From: an uncultured Thiotrichales bacterium
GTDB lineage: Bacteria; Pseudomonadota; Gammaproteobacteria; CAIRSR01
Assembly: GCA_903881315.1 (NCBI GenBank)
Contig: CAIRSR010000053.1
Coordinates: 1-47,796, forward strand
Reading direction: 5' to 3'
DNA: 47,796 nucleotides
The stretch's first letter is position 1. Every line of letters starts with the position of its first letter. The notes below the pieces were generated by a model. That model saw only the letters and a list, made by a program, of their open reading frames with translations. It ran no database searches and was not told where the DNA came from. A program made the translations under genes and the position numbers. Positions 22,806 to 30,773 of this stretch are shown here, one piece after another.

Positions 22806-25522
22806 TCGCCCCAAGTCCTTCCATATCCGATAGAGGTCAATGCCCCCGCGTCTTTTAGTTTCAGCAGCACACCGTTGAACTGGCCGCTCTTTCTGAATTC
22901 TTTTCCACCGCTTATTGACTTAGCGGGGAGTCGATCAATAATGTCGTCAATGCTTGTATACGGAGCATTATCGGCAATTATTGTGGAAGCGGCTAGACCA
23001 ACTCCCTTGATACTTAGCAATCCCCTTCTGATAGCACTTTTCTTCCTGTCTATAGTCCATAGAGGCCCTGAAATGTTTATGTCAGGTGAAAGTAGGCGTA
23101 GCCCAATCCTTCTGGCTTCCTGTACGTAGATAGGTTCCCTCTGTTTACCAGCGGTAGTTTCTAGGACAGCCGCCATGTACTCCAACGGGTAATGCGCTTT
23201 CAGATAAGCAGCCCGATAAGAACGTACTCCGTATCCCGTTGCGTGGGCCTTGTTGAACCCATACTGGGTGTATCCCTCGATGTAATGCCACGCCTCATCC
23301 GAATCTGTTATGCCATTCTGATTACAGATTTCATCCCAAGTTGTTTTTACTTCTGCGGCACGCTGCACATTCCTTCCAGTTGCTCCCTTACCGCTGTCCT
23401 TTACGATCTTGAAGAACGTGTTGATCGCTTCGAAGTCCTGCCCCAAACCTCGCATGATATTTAGCACTTGCTCTTGGAACAAGACAACGCCGTTAGTGGA
23501 CTTCAACTCGCGTTCGAATATCGGGTGCGGGTAAGTAACAGACAACATAAGTGAACGATCAAAGCGACGCTTAATATAGGTATCTGTCACACCGGAAGCC
23601 ATGCAAGCAGGGCGGAACAAGGCACCAGCAAGAATGCAATCCACCGTGGTCTTGACCCCAAGCGTCTTAGCACCTTTCGCCATTGCCCAACCCTCGAACT
23701 GGAAGATCGCGTTGTCAGGTCGGCCTTCCCTGAGCAACTTCATAGCGTCCTTGTCGTTGTTCGGAATCCACGAAAAGTCAGTTGGCTTAGGGCGACCAAT
23801 CATTTCCTGACAGCGGCGTAGTGTTGCAAGCGTTCGCTGCCCAAGAATATCCATCTTCGTAAACCCAAGTTCCTCAACGTCGTCCATTGTTAATTGGGTG
23901 ACAGTCTTGCCGCTACTAGCAACCAGCATCGTTGGAACGTACTCAGCGATCTTTGCGTCTACGCCATCAAGCAACAACCCAGCAGCGTGTACGCCATAAG
24001 ATTTTTTGACATTAGTGCGAGATAGAACACGAAGGCCCCGATAATCCTTTACGCTTACTTTTCTTACGTCTTCGATTGTGTCAATGCCCTTACCGAAACG
24101 CATAGCGAATTGCTGATTACCCAACTTGCTTCGCCAATAAGCGTTATATGTGACTAGCACTGAGCCTTTATCGTCACCTTTACCAGTTTCTTCGTCATAT
24201 TCTCTATACCCCAGCGCACCGTAAGTACCTATCTGCATTGAGCCGGGGTAAGTGGTGCGTAGGAATTGCACGATGTCGTCTCTAGCGCCATCCTCAACAT
24301 CCATATCAATATCCGGCGGCTTCTTCCGGTCCCGAGACATGAACCGCTCAAACAGCAACTCGTATTCCAACGGGTCGATGTTTGTAATTCCAAGTAAGTA
24401 GCACACCAAAGAGCCATTGGCAGAACCTCTAGCCTCGATACAATAGTTCTTGCTCTTGCAGTATTCAACTAGCGGTAGGAACAGTGTGAAGTAACCCGCG
24501 TATCCCAAAGTTTGAATGATGTCTAGTTCGTGATCTAGCCTTGCCCAATACGCGCTTTCTGATTTACGGAGTAATTGATCTTCTACCATTTCTTCGATCC
24601 GCCACTCGCACAGTTTCCGAATCTCTTTATACGGGTCGGAGTAGATGGACGGAATCTGAGGCTTGAATTTATCTAACGCAGGGATTTCTAGCGTGTGCAT
24701 TTCAAGCAGCAGTTTGAACCCTTCCTGCGCCTCATTCCAAATTGGCTTCGTGTGATGCTCCTGCACCCAATCGGTGCTAGCAAGGTGGAATGAGTCGCCG
24801 GGGAATTCGCTTTCGTCACCGCCCTTGTAAACCATGCGCTTCATCAGTTCGTGGGCTGGCTTTTCCCTGCTGTTGCAATAGTGAGCGTCCTGAGTAACAA
24901 CAACTGGAAGGCCCACCTTCTCTGCAATGTCGTACAACTGGTCCCCGATTTCGGAATCAGTCGTGCCGCTGGGGTGAACAATGTTGTGATTCTGAATCTC
25001 TACAAATACATTCGGGAACATACGGGCATACATTTCTACTACTCGCTGGGCTGCCGTTGCTCCACGGTCGATAAGCGTTTGCTGCACTAGCCCGAAGTAG
25101 CACCCGGTCAGGATGGCTATTTCTGATCCACCGGGGGCTTCTGAGAGCGAGGCGAGGTCAGATAGGTCGAATCGTGGGAACCTATGGAACTTCTCCCGCG
25201 TATGGGACAGGGAGGAGAGTTGGATCAAGGCTTGGTACGCAGCAAATGTTGGTGCGAGCAACCCAATATGGAATCGCTTTGCATCTTTGTCCAACGTGTC
25301 TTCAACTAGGTAGCCCTCTAAGCCGGGGAAAACTTGTAGTCCATGTTTCTTACCCGCTTTGTAAAGTTGTACTATGTTACTCATGTTGCCGTGATCCGTC
25401 AGTGCAATCGCTGGCTGCTTATAGTGCTTGGCTCTCGCTACCAAAGAATCAACGGACGATATGGCGTCTAGGCAACTGAATTCTGAATGCGTATGTGCGT
25501 GCCAAAAGTTTGATGTCGTCAT
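22802..25522 (-). CDS. dnaE: DNA polymerase III alpha subunit
   Basis: With the ATG at 25522 (AAAGG upstream) the protein has 906 residues. A PHP domain opens it (FWHAHTHSEFSCLDA, AIALTDHGNMSN). The polymerase palm includes IEARGSANGSLVCYLLG and PDIDMDVEDGARD (catalytic aspartates); GALFRPACMASGVTDTYIKR and VVLFQEQVLNIMRGLGQDF are fingers motifs. It ends with an HhH-like segment (IKGVGLAASTIIADNAPYTS) shortly before the C-terminus, so the OB-fold and tau-binding tail of cellular DnaE (about 1100 or more residues) are missing. This is typical of short phage DnaE enzymes. It is the phage replicative polymerase, working with SSB (26.4 kb), DnaB and primase (38.5-40.9 kb). Confidence 0.92.
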   Translation of the reverse strand: MTTSNFWHAHTHSEFSCLDAISSVDSLVARAKHYKQPAIALTDHGNMSNIVQLYKAGKKHGLQVFPGLEGYLVEDTLDKDAKRFHIGLLAPTFAAYQALIQLSSLSHTREKFHRFPRFDLSDLASLSEAPGGSEIAILTGCYFGLVQQTLIDRGATAAQRVVEMYARMFPNVFVEIQNHNIVHPSGTTDSEIGDQLYDIAEKVGLPVVVTQDAHYCNSREKPAHELMKRMVYKGGDESEFPGDSFHLASTDWVQEHHTKPIWNEAQEGFKLLLEMHTLEIPALDKFKPQIPSIYSDPYKEIRKLCEWRIEEMVEDQLLRKSESAYWARLDHELDIIQTLGYAGYFTLFLPLVEYCKSKNYCIEARGSANGSLVCYLLGITNIDPLEYELLFERFMSRDRKKPPDIDMDVEDGARDDIVQFLRTTYPGSMQIGTYGALGYREYDEETGKGDDKGSVLVTYNAYWRSKLGNQQFAMRFGKGIDTIEDVRKVSVKDYRGLRVLSRTNVKKSYGVHAAGLLLDGVDAKIAEYVPTMLVASSGKTVTQLTMDDVEELGFTKMDILGQRTLATLRRCQEMIGRPKPTDFSWIPNNDKDAMKLLREGRPDNAIFQFEGWAMAKGAKTLGVKTTVDCILAGALFRPACMASGVTDTYIKRRFDRSLMLSVTYPHPIFERELKSTNGVVLFQEQVLNIMRGLGQDFEAINTFFKIVKDSGKGATGRNVQRAAEVKTTWDEICNQNGITDSDEAWHYIEGYTQYGFNKAHATGYGVRSYRAAYLKAHYPLEYMAAVLETTAGKQREPIYVQEARRIGLRLLSPDINISGPLWTIDRKKSAIRRGLLSIKGVGLAASTIIADNAPYTSIDDIIDRLPAKSISGGKEFRKSGQFNGVLLKLKDAGALTSIGYGRTWGE

Positions 25523-25547
25523 CGTGCGCCTTTCCTTTTGGGGGTGA

Positions 25548-25593
25548 CCCTTGGCTCCCACAACTCGGGGGCGTGGCGTTGGGGAGCCAAGGG
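25548..25593 (-). other. intercistronic hairpin in dnaE leader, 12-bp perfect stem
   Basis: Arms 25548-25559 and 25582-25593 pair perfectly around a 22-nt loop, between the acidic-protein gene and dnaE. On the minus strand it is followed by TCACCCCC, with no U tract, and the dnaE ribosome site follows within 20 nt. It may attenuate, process or protect mRNA. Confidence 0.8.
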
Positions 25594-25623
25594 GTTCTAC
25601 CCCGTTGTCAGATCAACGGCGTT

Positions 25624-26388
25624 CTACTCAGCGCTGTTGAGGATCAAATCAACAATCGCTCCTTTGTCGGTACGCGCTGGAACCTTGACACCAAGATCGG
25701 AGGCAAGTTCCTTCAACTCAGCGAGAGACATAGCGTTTAGGTCGTCCTCAGACAGTTCCTCTTCGCCGTCTTCGTCTTCGTCTTCGTCAGAATCTTCGTC
25801 AGAATCTTCCGCGTCTTCGTCAGAATCTTCGTCAGAATCTTCGTCAGAATCTTCCGCGTCGTCATCTTCGTCTGCCTCGCCCTCTACTTCTTCATCGTCG
25901 TCGCCAAGTAGGAGGTCGATCAAAGCGTCCTGATCCATCCCCTTGTAGTCAGCGGCGGTGTAGCCACTGTCCTTAGCGATGCCACGAAGATCAGCAAGAG
26001 TTAGTTCCTCCAACTCATCCCGAGTGTAGGGAGAGTCTTCGTCATCTTCATCAGCATCTTCATCAGCGGCTTCATCGTCGTCTTCGATGTCTTCGTCCTC
26101 ATCGCTAGCAAGTGCTTCGATGATCGCTGGTGCTTCGTCATCGCTAGCAAGTGCTTCGATGATCGCTGCCTTCTTAATGGAATCAACACCATGACGCTTC
26201 GCAAGATCACGGAGCGATTTTACGTCCATGTCCTCCAACTCATCCCGAGTGTATGAACCCTTCAACGCCTTTGGGGGCACCGTGAGAGCCACCGCTCCTG
26301 TTTCTAGTGCATCTGCTACCGCATCAACGAATGTAGAGAACGCTTCCTTGGCCTCATTTGCGAGGTCCACAACACTTTGCTTTGCCAT
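25624..26388 (-). CDS. acidic protein with three Rho-N/SAP-like repeats
   Basis: This 254-residue protein alternates small helical repeats with Asp/Glu/Ser linkers. The repeats are YTRDELEDMDVKSLRDLAKR (with HGV and a closing helix), YTRDELEELTLADLRGIAKD (with SGY and ALIDLLL) and LSEDDLNAMSLAELKELASD (with LGV and AIVDLILNS). The pattern 'L..M.l.eLr.lA...gv....k..li..l' is that of Rho-N/SAP/HeH-type helical DNA- or RNA-binding motifs. The linkers consist of long runs of D, E and S. It lies between SSB and DnaE, so a replisome accessory or DNA-mimic role is inferred. I prefer the second ATG (26388) for ribosome-site spacing. The linker DNA consists of short direct repeats. Confidence 0.7.
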   Translation of the reverse strand: MAKQSVVDLANEAKEAFSTFVDAVADALETGAVALTVPPKALKGSYTRDELEDMDVKSLRDLAKRHGVDSIKKAAIIEALASDDEAPAIIEALASDEDEDIEDDDEAADEDADEDDEDSPYTRDELEELTLADLRGIAKDSGYTAADYKGMDQDALIDLLLGDDDEEVEGEADEDDDAEDSDEDSDEDSDEDAEDSDEDSDEDEDEDGEEELSEDDLNAMSLAELKELASDLGVKVPARTDKGAIVDLILNSAE

Positions 26389-26403
26389 TTTCATTTCTCC
26401 TTG

Positions 26404-27084
26404 TTATCGCGCTGTACGACGGGCAACGGTTTTCTTGGCGACACGCTTAACGGGACGGCGCACTGGTGCTTCGTCTTCGTCTTCGTCTTCGTCGTCCTCA
26501 TCGTCATCATCAACGACGGTCTGGCGCGGAGCGGTCTTTCCAACTGTCTTCTTCACCGGCTCGTCGTCAGCATCGTCATCCTCGTCTTCTAGCATCTTGG
26601 CAAGGATGGCTTCTAGGTCAAGCAATTCGAACCGCTTTAGGTTCATCTTTGATGGCGCCTCTGGCGTGAGCATGTACGTCGTGTCCAGACCTGACCCCGA
26701 ACGTGTTAGTTCGTAGTCCCGGTCAAGGATCGTGCCGTGCTTCTCGTACCGCGCCATGATCTGTTCGAACAACGACTTTGGCATCTTGACCGCACGTACC
26801 GCAGAATCGTCAACGACGTACCCATTGGCGAGGTAACGGAACGAGGCTCGCACTCCATCTGGCAGTTCTTCCCCATCTACTACGGGGTAGAACGTCTTTT
26901 CCTCTGCGTTGTACCACTCGTAGAAGCCGTAGAATTGATCTGGCTCTTCAAGGAAGCGGACGGTGATGGAGTCATTCTCAGGAATCGTTTTTACGATCCG
27001 GTTTCCCCCACCTTTTAGGGACTTCTTTGCGGCTGAAATCGACCCCAACTTTCCGGGTCCAGCGATCTTGCGTGTTGTAGCCAC
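26404..27084 (-). CDS. ssb: single-stranded DNA-binding protein
   Basis: GTG at 27084 follows GGAGG by 5 nt, giving 226 residues. The core (KTIPENDSITVRFLEEPDQF, YGFYEWYNAEEKTFYPV, LANGYVVDDSAVRAVKMPKS, LFEQIMARYEKHGTILDRDY) is the pattern of actinophage ssDNA-binding proteins, with aromatic residues suited to base stacking. A long acidic stretch (runs of D/E, about 170-210) follows, then an unusual basic end PVRRPVKRVAKKTVARRTAR. Acidic SSB tails normally dock partner proteins; the additional basic end is odd and echoes other early proteins here. It lies upstream of the acidic repeat protein and dnaE in one operon. Confidence 0.75.
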   Translation of the reverse strand: MATTRKIAGPGKLGSISAAKKSLKGGGNRIVKTIPENDSITVRFLEEPDQFYGFYEWYNAEEKTFYPVVDGEELPDGVRASFRYLANGYVVDDSAVRAVKMPKSLFEQIMARYEKHGTILDRDYELTRSGSGLDTTYMLTPEAPSKMNLKRFELLDLEAILAKMLEDEDDDADDEPVKKTVGKTAPRQTVVDDDDEDDEDEDEDEAPVRRPVKRVAKKTVARRTAR

Positions 27085-27106
27085 CTTTTCCTCCAATGGA
27101 ATTCGG

Positions 27107-27721
27107 TTAGAGATACATCCCGAAGCCAGCCGGACTATCCGACGGCTCGGTACTACTTGGTGCTGCTTTCTTTGCTACTAGTCGCGTAAGGTCGGAACCT
27201 GACATGATAGAAATGTCTTCGATGTCAATTCCTAGTTCAGCGGCGATGCTAGGCATTAGTTCTTGTACCCGAGCACGTATCGCTGCGACCTTCTCTTCAT
27301 GCACCTCTTTTTCATCGTCGTACTGCGCCTTAATTTGTTCCCACTCTTCATGCGTTCTTGGGCTAGTAGGTTGAATGTCTATATCTGAGAAATGGGACAG
27401 TGGGATATTCCTGCTTGCTCTGCCTGCTAGGTACATCGCTAGCCCGTAGAAATTGCCAAAGCACTCTAAGTGATGCTCTAAACTTTCGTCTCCGCAAGGA
27501 CACGGCCCTTCTATATACGATTCAGACGCTTCTTGACAGAATGAACGTATGACCGTAATCAATTCGGGGAATTTGTTTAGAACTTCATCAGCGTCTATCG
27601 AGGCTAGATCGGATGACGCATCTGAGATAGTTTTGTTTAGATTTTGAGCGCAGTATAAAGCGTCGTCACTATTACGCACCCTTTTTGCTGCTGTGTAAAT
27701 GTCTGCCATGCTACCCGGCAT
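27107..27721 (-). CDS. hypothetical protein with Cys/His cluster
   Basis: The start at 27721 has GGAG 6 nt upstream and gives 204 residues. A helical N-terminus (NSDDALYCAQNLNKTISDAS) precedes a Cys/His cluster CPCGDESLEHHLECF (metal-binding candidate), a membrane-neutral segment FYGLAMYLAGRA, and a coiled-coil-like region KEVHEEKVAAIRARVQELM. It ends in a Ser/Pro-rich tail after LVAKKAAPSS. It overlaps the gene at 27711 by 11 bp and precedes ssb. No family is recognised. Confidence 0.6.
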   Translation of the reverse strand: MPGSMADIYTAAKRVRNSDDALYCAQNLNKTISDASSDLASIDADEVLNKFPELITVIRSFCQEASESYIEGPCPCGDESLEHHLECFGNFYGLAMYLAGRASRNIPLSHFSDIDIQPTSPRTHEEWEQIKAQYDDEKEVHEEKVAAIRARVQELMPSIAAELGIDIEDISIMSGSDLTRLVAKKAAPSSTEPSDSPAGFGMYL

Positions 27722-27965
27722 CTTTCTCTCCTTCGTGTTTCTGGACAAAGTGAGTGTCGTTCGGATGTGTGGTGATGTGCTGGTCAAACAGAACGGCACG
27801 ATATTCACGCATCTTTTGTGTTGCTTCTTCGCGCGTATCGTATTCGCCTAGTACGACAATTTTGCCCCGCGTCTTATCTAGAACACGGAAAACACCGTTC
27901 CGCTTAGAAACGGTGCCGTCTTTATTGGTTCCTTCTATCCACAGAACGCGGATACGATGAGCCAT
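27711..27965 (-). CDS. small hypothetical protein, first gene of leftward operon
   Basis: An 84-residue protein with strands RIRVLWIEG and RGKIVVLGEYDT, then the helix REEATQKMREYRAVLFDQH. The arrangement suggests a small alpha/beta domain like many 'DT(R/K)EEA' phage proteins; the gene at 21008-21184 has the same helix pattern. It lies directly downstream of a good promoter (28005-28033) and leads into the operon with ssb, dnaE and recA. Function is unknown. Confidence 0.65.
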   Translation of the reverse strand: MAHRIRVLWIEGTNKDGTVSKRNGVFRVLDKTRGKIVVLGEYDTREEATQKMREYRAVLFDQHITTHPNDTHFVQKHEGEKDAG

Positions 27966-28004
27966 TACCTTTACCCCCTTTCAGGGCACTCGGTTACGTG
28001 CATC

Positions 28005-28033
28005 ACCCTAAGGGCGGCAATTTTTCTTGTCAA
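28005..28033 (-). promoter_or_regulatory. sigma70-type promoter driving ssb-dnaE-recA operon
   Basis: On the minus strand TTGACA (28028-28033) is followed after exactly 17 nt by TAGGGT (28005-28010), about 40 bp before the first start codon at 27965. A perfect -35, optimal spacing and a TAGGGT -10 as used by actinobacterial housekeeping sigma factors make this the best promoter seen. The same TAGGGT appears in the rightward promoter at 37977-37982. Confidence 0.75.
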
Positions 28034-28141
28034 GCAACAAAAAGGGCGATTTTAGACCCGGTTTACCTGACCCCTGTTTCCCATTCCAATAGGACTATTT
28101 CGACCGCCTGCAGGGCTAGGATCACGTTTCTGCGCCTGTTC

Positions 28142-28525
28142 TTACAGGTTTATGAGCGCAGAAATCGCCTTCACCTCAAAAACCGTCGCGATTCCACCCC
28201 AAGCGAAAGAAATTGGGGAAACCCAAGGGAAGTAAGGCTGGACTACAAACGATGCTATTAGCACCAGCGTTACCCAAATAAAAATATCAGTAACCACCTG
28301 TGAAAGAAACGCTCCAATTTTCTGCCTTGCAGTTTTCACCTCTGGATGCCATTGCTTCTGCAAAGACTGGAATTCCTTATCCATACGGTGTAAATCAAGA
28401 ACTAGGTACGCCTCCTTTATCGTTTTGTGTTGTGCTACATCTTCCCACCCGCAAGAACACCCAGCCCAATATCGGATTGTCGCTTCTTCGCCGTGAGTCT
28501 TGATATAGGTTTCGTTGTGTTCCAT
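28142..28525 (-). CDS. membrane protein with N-terminal metal-like motif
   Basis: This 127-residue protein has a soluble N-terminus with YWAGCSCGWEDVAQHKT, a Cys-x-Cys plus His arrangement like small zinc folds, then a helix (LHRMDKEFQSLQKQWHPE), and two hydrophobic segments, VVTDIFIWVTLVLIASFVV and PWVSPISFAWGGIATVFEV, likely transmembrane helices. It lies next to the membrane-anchored Rpf-like gene. Function is unknown; a role at the host membrane is inferred. Confidence 0.6.
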   Translation of the reverse strand: MEHNETYIKTHGEEATIRYWAGCSCGWEDVAQHKTIKEAYLVLDLHRMDKEFQSLQKQWHPEVKTARQKIGAFLSQVVTDIFIWVTLVLIASFVVQPYFPWVSPISFAWGGIATVFEVKAISALINL

Positions 28526-28534
28526 TATCCCTCT

Positions 28535-29074
28535 CTATGGGTAGTAGCCGAGAATACGAGCGCAGGTCCAAGGCTCCCATCCCCGCGACAAGTAACCTTT
28601 GTACGCTACAAGGTCTTGCTCGTACCCGGTAGCGCCTAATGGTGTTTTAGCAAACTTCAAGCCGCCATTTGAGCGCCAGAAGTTCATATCCATTTGCCAT
28701 GCGCCCATGTAAGTTCCTGATGGGCTGACCGCATTTGTGTTTCCAGACTCGCAATCACGAATCCGTTTAGCGGCGGTGCTGCTTACCCATACCACGAATC
28801 CAACTGGGGTAGGTGGATTGTACTTTGGCACAAATACAGAAACCCGCTGCCTTGTTTTGGCAACGGGTTTAGTCTTTGGGATAACACACACCGCAGAACT
28901 CACTCTAGAAATAACTGGCTTGCCGTCGTATGTAACCTGCGTAACAGTTTGTATATAAATAATCTTGGTAACTATCTTCGCCGTATTTGGCGTTGGCGCA
29001 AGTTGAATTGCGAAGACCCAAACAGCAACGACTGCGGCACCGTACATTACGGCTCGCCATCGTTCGCGTGTCAC
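28535..29074 (-). CDS. membrane-anchored Rpf/transglycosylase-like protein
   Basis: I set the start at the GTG 29072-29074, which overlaps the upstream stop as GTGA and has GGAG 6 nt upstream, giving 179 residues. A short basic N-terminus precedes one transmembrane segment (VMYGAAVVAVWVFAIQLAP), then a Val/Thr/Lys-rich linker and a lysozyme-fold domain of the resuscitation-promoting-factor/transglycosylase type: RIRDCESGNTNAVSPSGTYM, GAWQMDMNFWRSNGG, WEPWTCARILGYY. The Glu in CESG is the expected catalytic residue, and two cysteines may pair. It is probably exported and cleaves peptidoglycan. It lies far from the main lysis cassette, so it may act in infection or superinfection control; that is inference. 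Confidence 0.75.
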   Translation of the reverse strand: MTRERWRAVMYGAAVVAVWVFAIQLAPTPNTAKIVTKIIYIQTVTQVTYDGKPVISRVSSAVCVIPKTKPVAKTRQRVSVFVPKYNPPTPVGFVVWVSSTAAKRIRDCESGNTNAVSPSGTYMGAWQMDMNFWRSNGGLKFAKTPLGATGYEQDLVAYKGYLSRGWEPWTCARILGYYP

Positions 29075-29517
29075 ACAGGACTCCACTCCCCGCGAGCGTT
29101 GCAAATCGCTGGCATCGTGCCTTGGGCTTTGATGGTGTTCATTTCTGATCCTCTCAATGTGCAATGCGGACAAATGGTGTAGTCGCCATCGACCTCGATA
29201 CCGCCTTTACCATCACATTCAGAACAAGGTACAGCATCATAGCCAGAATCTTCGACATATTTGTCAAACAATTCTGCTTGGTACAACTTCGATGGGATGA
29301 CGTACACAACACTTGGCCTTGCCGATACGGGATATGTGCTTTCCCGAATTGTCACCGCGTACTGCTCTGCTTTCTCCTGATTCTCGAAGACGGCATGAAC
29401 TTGTGGTACGTCGTTGTCGTCAAGGTCGGAGTACAGGTCCATTGCAATCACGACAAAGACTTGTCGCCCTAGACCTTCGAACAATTCCGTTGTCGCTTTT
29501 GCAAGTTCGCCTTTCAC
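29071..29517 (-). CDS. hypothetical protein with DnaJ-type zinc motif
   Basis: GTG at 29517 overlaps the upstream stop (GTGA). The 148-residue product has an alpha/beta N-terminal part (RQVFVVIAMDLYSDLDDND, VHAVFENQEKAEQYAVTIRE) and a C-terminal zinc-finger-like part VPCSECDGKGGIEVDGDY followed by TICPHC. CxxCxGxG plus CxxC resembles one half of a DnaJ-type zinc centre, common on small phage proteins. No function is assigned. Confidence 0.6.
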   Translation of the reverse strand: MKGELAKATTELFEGLGRQVFVVIAMDLYSDLDDNDVPQVHAVFENQEKAEQYAVTIRESTYPVSARPSVVYVIPSKLYQAELFDKYVEDSGYDAVPCSECDGKGGIEVDGDYTICPHCTLRGSEMNTIKAQGTMPAICNARGEWSPV

Positions 29518-29624
29518 TTCAATATCTCTTTGCCATCGGCGTAGGCGGCGTCGTAGGCGGCGAGGTCACGGACGAGGGCCGCATCATCGGTTGTGACGGT
29601 GGCGGGGAGTTTGTTGGTGTTCAT
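29514..29624 (-). CDS. 36-residue protein sharing AAYDAAY with neighbour
   Basis: The ATG (29622-29624) overlaps the upstream stop as ATGA, and the TGA overlaps the next GTG as GTGA, strong contextual support for such a short frame. The product is MNTNKLPATVTTDDAALVRD followed by LAAYDAAYADGKEILK. The AAYDAAY stretch is encoded by a 21-bp sequence identical to one in the gene at 30151-30351. DNA here is GC-rich compared with the surroundings. Confidence 0.65.
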   Translation of the reverse strand: MNTNKLPATVTTDDAALVRDLAAYDAAYADGKEILK

Positions 29625-30216
29625 GCTGACACCACGTCTACGATCTCGCAGTGCCCGCGCCGCACGAGTAGGTCGAGGAACTCCTTCTGATCGACCGGCA
29701 GATCGTCAGAGTGCTCCCAAGCCTCCGGCAGATCAATGACGAAACTGCGCTGGCCGTCGTAGCGCAACACAGCCAGCATCCCAGCGTCTGTCTTCACCCA
29801 CTCGTATGCAGCATCGGCGTAGGCGTCACACGCGGAGAACTGCGGCGAGTCGTAGAACTTGTCGGTCTGGTTGCGTGCATCCTCCGCCTGATACGCCTCC
29901 CACAGAGCCTCAGCGTCGAACCCGGTTTTGCGGATCGTGGCCAGATCATCCACGCCGGTCGCAAGACTCGCGAAACAGATTTCCGCGAGGCGCTCACGAT
30001 CATCAATGCCCAACGTCATCTTCCCTCGCAGGGACGTCGCACCCCACAAAACTGACGCCTCGAAAACATCCTTGATGATGCCGGTTAGCGCGTACTCCGT
30101 GCCGTCGCGATCAGTTTGGTTAGTCATGGTGCTCTCCTTTGGTTGGTTGTTCACGACTCGCTGGCTGTTGGTGCAACCACGGTGACCTCGGCAAGGTAGG
30201 CGGCGTCGTAGGCGGC
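29541..30216. repeat. 21-bp identical direct repeats bounding a GC-rich cassette
   Basis: Copies at 29541-29561 and 30196-30216 are identical (GC-rich, containing GGCGGCGTCGTAGG) and in frame in two different small genes. They bracket the 168-residue gene. Local GC is clearly higher than in flanking DNA: line 29641-29700 counts 39 of 60 G/C. Confidence 0.7.
29621..30127 (-). CDS. hypothetical protein in GC-rich cassette
   Basis: Start at 30127 (AAAGGAG at 6 nt) gives 168 residues; an upstream extension is a Cys/Arg-rich shadow. The product is acidic and helical: GIIKDVFEASVLWGATSLRG, RERLAEICFASLATGVDDLA, TGFDAEALWEAYQAEDARNQ, ending with a strand-helix part (AVLRYDGQRSFVIDLPEAWE). No family is recognised. 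Codon use is G/C-rich, unlike flanking genes, and the gene is bracketed by identical 21-bp repeats, which suggests recent acquisition. Confidence 0.65.
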   Translation of the reverse strand: MTNQTDRDGTEYALTGIIKDVFEASVLWGATSLRGKMTLGIDDRERLAEICFASLATGVDDLATIRKTGFDAEALWEAYQAEDARNQTDKFYDSPQFSACDAYADAAYEWVKTDAGMLAVLRYDGQRSFVIDLPEAWEHSDDLPVDQKEFLDLLVRRGHCEIVDVVSA

Positions 30217-30351
30217 AAGGGCGGCGGCGACCAGCACTGCTAGAACAGCGGCAAGTACAGCGAAGGCCACTACATAAGCAACAAACGTCCACCACATTAA
30301 AGCGAGCACCCAACCCACGACGCTAACGGACAAAAACAAGATAAATGGCAT
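30151..30351 (-). CDS. small membrane protein
   Basis: This 66-residue protein has about 45 strongly hydrophobic residues (FILFLSVSVVGWVLALMWW, FVAYVVAFAVLAAVLAVLVA), probably two transmembrane helices, followed by AALAAYDAAYLAEVTVVAPT. It starts immediately after the upstream stop. The AAYDAAY segment shares an identical 21-bp DNA repeat with the gene at 29514-29624. Function is unknown. Confidence 0.55.
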   Translation of the reverse strand: MPFILFLSVSVVGWVLALMWWTFVAYVVAFAVLAAVLAVLVAAALAAYDAAYLAEVTVVAPTASES

Positions 30352-30630
30352 CTAACTCGCCTTCCTATTCTTTGGTCTTCCAGGATGTACAATGTATGAA
30401 TACGCTTCAATGACCTCTAGGTCGTCTTGTGTGAATAGCCAAACCCATGCCTTCTCACCGTTATCTCCTAACGGCATTCGGTGGGTTGGCGGGTCGATGT
30501 TACCTTGCTCAACCCAATAGCGGATAGTGTCATGCGAGCGACCAACCGCCTCTCCTACTTGTCGATAGGTAAAGAACGGTCCACCCTCTGCTCTTTCAAT
30601 TAGCGCTAAGATTCCGTGTCTGCTTGTCAT
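30352..30630 (-). CDS. MerR/excise-type helix-turn-helix protein
   Basis: Start at 30630 (AGGTGG, 5 nt) gives 92 residues. FFTYRQVGEAVGRSHDTIRY followed by WVEQGNIDPP is a winged HTH of the MerR/Xis type: helix, turn, recognition helix with R.WV..G. The C-terminal helix has FTQDDLEVIEAYSYIVHPGR. Such proteins regulate transcription or DNA architecture. It sits within the accessory gene block and could regulate it; the target is unknown. Confidence 0.7.
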   Translation of the reverse strand: MTSRHGILALIERAEGGPFFTYRQVGEAVGRSHDTIRYWVEQGNIDPPTHRMPLGDNGEKAWVWLFTQDDLEVIEAYSYIVHPGRPKNRKAS

Positions 30631-30632
30631 TG

Positions 30633-30773
30633 CTACCACCTATACCATGAAGTCAAGTGACGGCTTCTATCTGAGTCAACGCCAACGTCGCAGCGCCAAC
30701 AACGCAACGGGATAGAGTGTTCGCCCGTTTCCCACCAAGAATGCCCAAAGACTAGGCAGAACAGCCGCTTCAC
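30633..30773 (-). CDS. 46-residue Cys/Trp protein
   Basis: A GTG at 30771-30773 overlaps the upstream TGA as GTGA, and the frame fills the gap to the HTH gene. The product reads MKRLFCLVFGHSWWETGEHS then IPLRCWRCDVGVDS. Hydrophobic start, GHSWW and CWRC resemble small actinophage proteins with a possible metal site (C, H, CxxC). Its coding strand carries one copy of the AGTCTTTG word. Confidence 0.65.
   Translation of the reverse strand: MKRLFCLVFGHSWWETGEHSIPLRCWRCDVGVDSDRSRHLTSWYRW

Noticed and set aside
25538-25933. Ser-rich plus-strand open frame opposite the acidic repeat protein
   Set aside because: Shadow of the D/E/S linkers of the minus-strand protein.
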